This document shows positions 7,081-10,928 of a DNA stretch of 10,928 nt, piece after piece. This DNA comes from Balneolales bacterium (lineage in GTDB: Bacteria > Bacteroidota > Rhodothermia > Balneolales > Natronogracilivirgulaceae). Within the stretch, counting starts at the first letter, position 1; each line of letters starts with the position of its first letter. The stretch lies in the NCBI GenBank assembly GCA_007131625.1, contig SLQC01000210.1, forward strand, positions 1 to 10,928, written 5' to 3'. The notes beneath the pieces are model-generated. The model saw nothing but the letters and a program-made list of their open reading frames with translations. It did not search any database and had not been told where the DNA came from. Both the position numbers and the translations under genes were made by a program.

Positions 7081-7218
7081 AAAAAATTTGTATACTTACT
7101 GTACTTTCCTGTATATCGGGTTTCGGTAACCCGGTCTTCACTGCCTGGTTAACCCGGGTTTCGGGCCGGGCATCAGAATACATCGGAATATATCGCGATC
7201 CGGACAGGGAATAAAGCA
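7081..7218. promoter_or_regulatory. Divergent intergenic region with repeated CGGGTT/AACCCG elements
   Basis: These 138 bp must hold the promoter for the minus-strand SDR gene and probably one for the plus-strand GT4-spt-GNAT arm. A 10-bp direct repeat CGGGTTTCGG occurs at 7117-7126 and 7155-7164, 38 bp apart. CGGGTT (7117-7122) pairs with AACCCG (7128-7133) across a 5-nt loop. GGTTAACC (7147-7154) and AACCCGGGTT (7151-7160) are overlapping perfect palindromes. This could be a pair of operator sites for one regulator controlling both arms, or a small hairpin leader. I could not place -33/-7 boxes with confidence on either strand. Confidence 0.45.
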
Positions 7219-8433
7219 ATGGAACCACAAAAATCTTTATTTCTGTCGGCTATGCAAAAACCGCGTATTGCGCTTTTTACCGGTAACTACATTCATATAC
7301 GGGATGGGGTGTCAAATACACTGAACCGTCTGGTGGGGTATCTTGGGGTGAAGGGGTATGAGGTTTTGGTGTTTGGTCCCGGGTGTCCGGAACCGGCAAT
7401 CCGGCACGAAGGCAAGTTTATTCCGGTATATTCAATACCTGCACCGTTCAGGCCTGAATATCGTATAGCCCTGGGATTTACGGCACCCGAAAGACAGATA
7501 CTGCGTGAGTTTGATCCCGATATCATACATATCGCTACACCTGATATGCTTGGTTGGAAGGCGCTTCGTTATGCGATTAAACATGACATCCCGGTAGTAT
7601 CTTCTTATCACACTCATTTTTCCAGCTATCTGAAATATTACCGGCTGGGTTTATTAGAGCCGTTACTTTGGCGCTATCTATTCTGGTTTTACAGGAAATG
7701 TGAACAACTGTATGTCCCTTCGCCGTCGATGATGGAGGATTTGCGCCGGATGAAAGTGGAATCGGAACTCAAGTTGTGGACACGAGGTGTAGATACTTCG
7801 CTTTTTTCCCCCGATCAGCGGGATCCCGAATGGCGGCTATCATTGGGTTTTAAAGCCGAAAATGTTGTTGTAACTTTTATAAGCCGGCTTGTCTGGGAAA
7901 AGAACCTTGAAGCAGTCGTCTCAATTTTTTCAAGACTTCGGAATATTAATCCATTAATTCGTACATTAATAGTAGGTGAGGGTCCGGCCCAAAAGGAATT
8001 ATCGCAACGGCTCCCTGAAACGGTGTTTACAGGATACCTGAGCGGACAGGTTCTGGCCAGAGCCTATGCAAGCAGCGACCTGTTTTTTTTTCCATCTGAG
8101 ACCGAAGCATTTGGGAATGTGACTCTGGAGGCAATGTCAAGTGGTTTGCCGGCAGTTGTTGCTGATGCGAACGGAAGCCGATCACTGGTCACGCAGGGTG
8201 AAAACGGATTTATAGCCGGTGCGACAGACAATGAGGCACTTTTATCAGGTATACTTAAAATTGCAGAAGACAGAGACTTGAGGGGAAGGATGTCCCGGCT
8301 GTCACGAGAAAAAGCCGGTTTGTACGATTGGGACCGTGTGATGGACAGCATCATTTCCTGCTATCAGGAAGTATATAACCGAAAAAAGGAATCAAACCAT
8401 CCAGATTCGATTTTACCGGAAACTGCCATGTAA
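7219..8433 (+). CDS. GT4-family glycosyltransferase (SqdX/MgtA-like), candidate lipid glycosyltransferase
   Basis: A 404-residue retaining glycosyltransferase with the two-domain GT-B fold. The N-terminal acceptor domain begins IALFTGNYIHIRDGVSNTLN and includes VVSSYHTHFSSYLKYYRLGL, a pattern typical of the SqdX, MgtA and PimB-like group that adds a sugar to a lipid at the membrane face. The C-terminal donor domain holds LIVGEGP, then ETEAFGNVTLEAMSSGLP with the E-x7-E pair at Glu296 and Glu304. The chosen ATG has a GGACAGGGA stretch a few bases upstream; the next in-frame Met (7252) has none and would trim 11 residues. The donor sugar and acceptor are not visible in the sequence. Because it stands directly before a serine palmitoyltransferase gene, glycosylation of a ceramide or related sphingolipid is a reasonable inference; diacylglycerol is the alternative acceptor. 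Confidence 0.9.
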   Translation: MEPQKSLFLSAMQKPRIALFTGNYIHIRDGVSNTLNRLVGYLGVKGYEVLVFGPGCPEPAIRHEGKFIPVYSIPAPFRPEYRIALGFTAPERQILREFDPDIIHIATPDMLGWKALRYAIKHDIPVVSSYHTHFSSYLKYYRLGLLEPLLWRYLFWFYRKCEQLYVPSPSMMEDLRRMKVESELKLWTRGVDTSLFSPDQRDPEWRLSLGFKAENVVVTFISRLVWEKNLEAVVSIFSRLRNINPLIRTLIVGEGPAQKELSQRLPETVFTGYLSGQVLARAYASSDLFFFPSETEAFGNVTLEAMSSGLPAVVADANGSRSLVTQGENGFIAGATDNEALLSGILKIAEDRDLRGRMSRLSREKAGLYDWDRVMDSIISCYQEVYNRKKESNHPDSILPETAM

Positions 8434-8463
8434 AACAGAATTTTGCGACAGGGAAAACCGTCT

Positions 8464-8510
8464 TTCCGAATCACATTTTGAAAATTCAACCCGGAAGAGT
8501 AATTTTTTTT
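8464..8510 (+). terminator. Weak possible terminator after the GT4 gene
   Basis: An imperfect hairpin can be drawn from TTCCGAAT (8464-8471) with ATTC (8484-8487) and CGGAA (8492-8496), with unpaired bases on the right arm, followed by a run of eight T at 8503-8510. The stem is weak and interrupted, so it may reduce rather than end transcription into the downstream spt gene. Confidence 0.28.
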
Positions 8511-8562
8511 ATGTTATAGAAGTCCATATAGGTGATTTTGCCTTAATATGTGTTATTAAATA

Positions 8563-8594
8563 TTGCAAAATAGCGGTAATAATGGTTATTTTTG
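8563..8594 (+). promoter_or_regulatory. Candidate Bacteroidota-type promoter for the palmitoyltransferase gene
   Basis: TATTTTTG at 8587-8594 fits the TAnnTTTG -7 consensus of the Bacteroidota primary sigma factor, with a TTG at 8563-8565 located 21 nt upstream as the -33 element. This would start transcription around 8600 and leave a leader of about 30 nt. The surrounding 8500-8628 is strongly AT-rich. The motif is short and could match by chance. Confidence 0.42.
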
Positions 8595-8628
8595 GAATTC
8601 TTTACAGCCAAAATGCACAAAAATCTAA

Positions 8629-9870
8629 ATGGCTAATTCCGGTCAAAGTATTAAAGCTGCTGACATCTTCGCGAAAGCATATCAGTTTACAGCTGCTGAT
8701 GAAGTAAAAGCGAAGGGGTTATATCCCTATTTCAAGCCTCTGACAGATACAGACGGTAATGTAGTTGTCATTGAGGGAAAGACGGTCATCATGGCCGGTT
8801 CCAACAACTATCTTGGACTGACCAATGATATCCGTCTGATGGAAGCAGCCCAGAAAGCGATAACGAAATATGGAACTGGTTGTACAGGATCCCGCTATCT
8901 CAATGGTACATTGGATCTGCACCTCGAACTGGAAGACAAACTGGCAACCTTCATGAGAAAAGAGAACTGCGTACTCTTCAGTACCGGTTATCAGACAAAT
9001 GAAGGTTCCATACAGACCATCGCCGGTCGGAACGATGTTATTTTTTCGGATAAGGACAATCACGCCTGTATCGTGGCCGGAACGCTTAGCTCTAATGCCC
9101 GAACTGTCCGCTATCACCACAATGACACTGCCCATCTCAGAAAATTGCTCGAACGGGAATCTCCCTCCACTGGCAAAATCATCGTTAGTGACGGGGTTTT
9201 CTCCATGTCGGGATCCCTTGCAAAAGTACCTGAGTTGCTAGCCCTGGCCAAGGAATTCAACACCAGGCTGTATCTGGATGATGCCCATGCTATCGGTGTA
9301 ATCGGCGAGGGGGGACGTGGTTCGGCGTCGTCATTCGGCTTGCTGGATGAGGTGGACCTTATCAGCGGTACCTTTTCCAAATCGTTTGCTTCGCTCGGTG
9401 GTTTTCTGGTGGGCGATCGGCCGGTTATCGAGTATATACGACATCATTCGCCGGCTCATATCTTCAGCGCATCCATGCCGCCTGCCAATGTAGCCACCGT
9501 CCTGAAAGCCTTGGAGGTCCTCCAGGAAGAGCAATGGCGGCTTCAGCGTCTGGAAGAAATTTCCAACTATATGAGAAAAGGACTCAAGGAGCTGGGCTTC
9601 AACATCTGGACCAGCGAATCACCCATCATACCGGTCGTCATTGGAGATTTGATGGATTGTCTGGTCTTTTGGAGAGACCTGTTCGAAGCGGGTGTCTATG
9701 CCAATGCGGTCGTCCCACCGGCTGTGCCACGCGGGCAATCGCTTCTTCGGACCAGTTATATGGCGACTCATACTAATGAACAGCTTGACAGCATACTGGA
9801 TGCTTTTCGAAAAGTGGGTATCAAACGGGGTATCATCGACAAAAACGGTCATTCGCTTATCGAGGTATAG
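8629..9870 (+). CDS. spt: Serine palmitoyltransferase (PLP-dependent alpha-oxoamine synthase)
   Basis: A 413-residue fold-type I PLP enzyme that would condense L-serine with a long-chain acyl thioester, releasing CO2 and giving 3-keto-sphinganine, the committed step of sphingolipid synthesis. Visible motifs are AGSNNYLGL, GTGCTGSRYLNGT, His145 in DNHAC (stacks on PLP), Asp217-Asp218-Ala-His220 in LDDAHAIG, and the Schiff-base Lys251 in GTFSKSFASLGGF. The GTFSKSF form favours serine palmitoyltransferase (and CqsA-like enzymes) over BioF, KBL or HemA, which usually have GTLGKA or GTLAKA. There is no N-terminal fusion, and the length is normal for a soluble bacterial homodimer. The ATG has only an A-rich leader and no Shine-Dalgarno sequence, as is common in Bacteroidota. 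The next gene follows in the same reading frame after a single TAG. Confidence is high for the oxoamine synthase class and good for the serine palmitoyltransferase assignment. Confidence 0.88.
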   Translation: MANSGQSIKAADIFAKAYQFTAADEVKAKGLYPYFKPLTDTDGNVVVIEGKTVIMAGSNNYLGLTNDIRLMEAAQKAITKYGTGCTGSRYLNGTLDLHLELEDKLATFMRKENCVLFSTGYQTNEGSIQTIAGRNDVIFSDKDNHACIVAGTLSSNARTVRYHHNDTAHLRKLLERESPSTGKIIVSDGVFSMSGSLAKVPELLALAKEFNTRLYLDDAHAIGVIGEGGRGSASSFGLLDEVDLISGTFSKSFASLGGFLVGDRPVIEYIRHHSPAHIFSASMPPANVATVLKALEVLQEEQWRLQRLEEISNYMRKGLKELGFNIWTSESPIIPVVIGDLMDCLVFWRDLFEAGVYANAVVPPAVPRGQSLLRTSYMATHTNEQLDSILDAFRKVGIKRGIIDKNGHSLIEV

Positions 9871-9900
9871 TCATTGGAACCCTACCCCGTAAAGGAAAGT

Positions 9901-10928
9901 GTGAGTGCAAAAGACTTGCAAGGTGTAACCTTCGTCTCCACAGATGAGGAGCGAAGGATGTTTTTAGAATTTCCTTATAAGCACTATGCGGGTGATCCTG
10001 TTTGGGTGCCGCCGCTAAAAATCCATCAGAAAGAGCTGATCAATACCCGCAAAAATCCATTCTACAAAAATGCGGATATCGCACTGTTTCTGGCATATCA
10101 CAATGGTAAGGTTGCAGGACGCATCGCCGCAATTCACAACCACGCATATAACCGCACTAACAACACCAACGCCGGTTTTTTCGGTTTTTTCGAATGTGTG
10201 GACAATCACTTCGTCACTGAGCTGCTTTTTCGGGTAGTTTCAGACTGGCTTCGAGAACGCGGATGTACAAAATTGCTTGGTCCCATGAATCCCGGACTTC
10301 TCGATGAGATCGGGATCCAGATCGACGGTTTTGAGCATATGCCAGCCATCATGATGCCTCACTCCAAACCATGGTACGACAAACTCATCCAGTCGGCCGG
10401 CCTGAAGAAGGAAATTGACCTGTATGCCTACAAGGTTACTGAGGAGACTGTGGCTTTCGAACGGATGGATCGCGCCTTTGATATTGTCAAAAAACGTACT
10501 CCCGGTCTGGCCATCCGCCCTGTCAATCTTCGTGAATTTGATCGGGAAGTGAATATTATCCACGATATCTTTAATAAAGCGTGGGCCAATAACTGGGGAT
10601 TTTACGAAATCGACAAAGAGGTCCTGGTTTATCTCGCTAAAGAGATCAAGCTGATCATCGACAACGATTTTGCTCATATTGCAGAGATTGACGGAAAGGC
10701 GGTTGCCTTTTCCATCGCACTGCCCGATTACAACCAGGTGTTTAGGAAAATGGATGGTACCCTTTTCCCAACCGGTTTTCTGAAACTTTTGTGGTACAGA
10801 CGCAAAATCAGATCCATTCGAACCGCTCTTATGGGGGTACTTCCCGAGTATCAGGGACGGGGGATCGATGCGCTGCTTACACGTGAAGCTATCCGAAATG
10901 GCCTGGGCCGGGGATTTAATTCAGCCGA
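9901..10928 (+). CDS. GNAT-fold N-acyltransferase-like protein, candidate bacterial ceramide synthase (partial, 3' end outside the window)
   Basis: The open frame runs 342 codons to the window edge without a stop. The N-terminal block EFPYKHYAGDPVWVPPL, then NPFYKNADIALFLA, is characteristic of a family of roughly 370-380-residue GNAT-related proteins. The acyl-CoA/ACP binding motif appears late, as VLPEYQGRGIDALL (about residues 313-326). I chose the GTG at 9901, which has AAAGGAAAG just upstream. A TTG at 9874, three bases after the spt stop and 8 nt after a GAGG, is a credible alternative adding nine residues. The bacterial ceramide synthase bCerS, which N-acylates the sphingoid base, is to my recollection assigned to this acyltransferase type; together with the adjacent spt gene this suggests that role. 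The sequence itself proves only the fold family. Almost certainly co-transcribed with spt. Confidence 0.82.
   Translation, partial: MSAKDLQGVTFVSTDEERRMFLEFPYKHYAGDPVWVPPLKIHQKELINTRKNPFYKNADIALFLAYHNGKVAGRIAAIHNHAYNRTNNTNAGFFGFFECVDNHFVTELLFRVVSDWLRERGCTKLLGPMNPGLLDEIGIQIDGFEHMPAIMMPHSKPWYDKLIQSAGLKKEIDLYAYKVTEETVAFERMDRAFDIVKKRTPGLAIRPVNLREFDREVNIIHDIFNKAWANNWGFYEIDKEVLVYLAKEIKLIIDNDFAHIAEIDGKAVAFSIALPDYNQVFRKMDGTLFPTGFLKLLWYRRKIRSIRTALMGVLPEYQGRGIDALLTREAIRNGLGRGFNSA

Noticed and set aside
8613..8636. Seven-codon leader ORF whose stop overlaps the spt start
   Set aside because: There is no ribosome binding site and the peptide (MHKNLNG) has no regulatory amino-acid run. Short frames like this arise often in AT-rich leaders.
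10240..10677. 145-codon minus-strand ORF near the right end
   Set aside because: It is antisense to the GNAT gene, whose frame is open from 9901 to the edge and carries the family motifs.

Overview
The window looks like chromosomal DNA from the Bacteroidota / Rhodothermota-Balneolota (FCB) side of the bacteria. The grounds are a serine-palmitoyltransferase-type enzyme, a DUF2400/TIGR02757 protein, a circularly permuted YpsA-like 'molybdenum carrier', weak or absent Shine-Dalgarno sequences in front of most genes, and a TAnnTTTG-type promoter match before the palmitoyltransferase. GC content looks close to even. This placement is an inference. I see no mobile element, CRISPR array, rRNA or tRNA.

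Left part (1-7080), all genes on the minus strand. In order of transcription these are: an extended short-chain dehydrogenase/reductase (7080-6109); a 101-bp gap filled largely by a 19-bp tandem repeat; an exported propeller-like protein with two C-terminal Ig/cadherin-like domains (6007-4430); mutY (4443-3316), which overlaps the previous gene by 14 bp; a 262-bp gap with nothing clear in it; a DUF2400 protein (3053-2205); an SLOG/cpYpsA protein (2158-1676); a 414-bp gap holding at most a small or decayed ORF; and a CynX/NimT-type MFS transporter (1261-65).

Right part (7219-10928), all genes on the plus strand: a GT4 glycosyltransferase (7219-8433), a serine palmitoyltransferase-like alpha-oxoamine synthase (8629-9870), and a GNAT-fold N-acyltransferase-like protein that runs off the window end (9901-10928). 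The two arms diverge from a 138-bp region rich in direct and inverted CGGGTT/AACCCG repeats.

The most coherent reading of 6109-10928 is a sphingolipid (ceramide) locus. Serine palmitoyltransferase condenses serine with an acyl donor. The GNAT protein is a candidate bacterial ceramide synthase (bCerS-like). The SDR is a candidate 3-keto reductase (CerR-like). The GT4 enzyme, of the SqdX/MgtA lipid glycosyltransferase type, is a candidate headgroup glycosyltransferase. Only the family memberships are visible; the pathway assignment comes from known bacterial ceramide gene sets and adjacency. The other notable points are a MutY whose C-terminal domain carries a complete Nudix signature, and a DUF2400 protein with endonuclease III-like sequence patterns lying close downstream of mutY.
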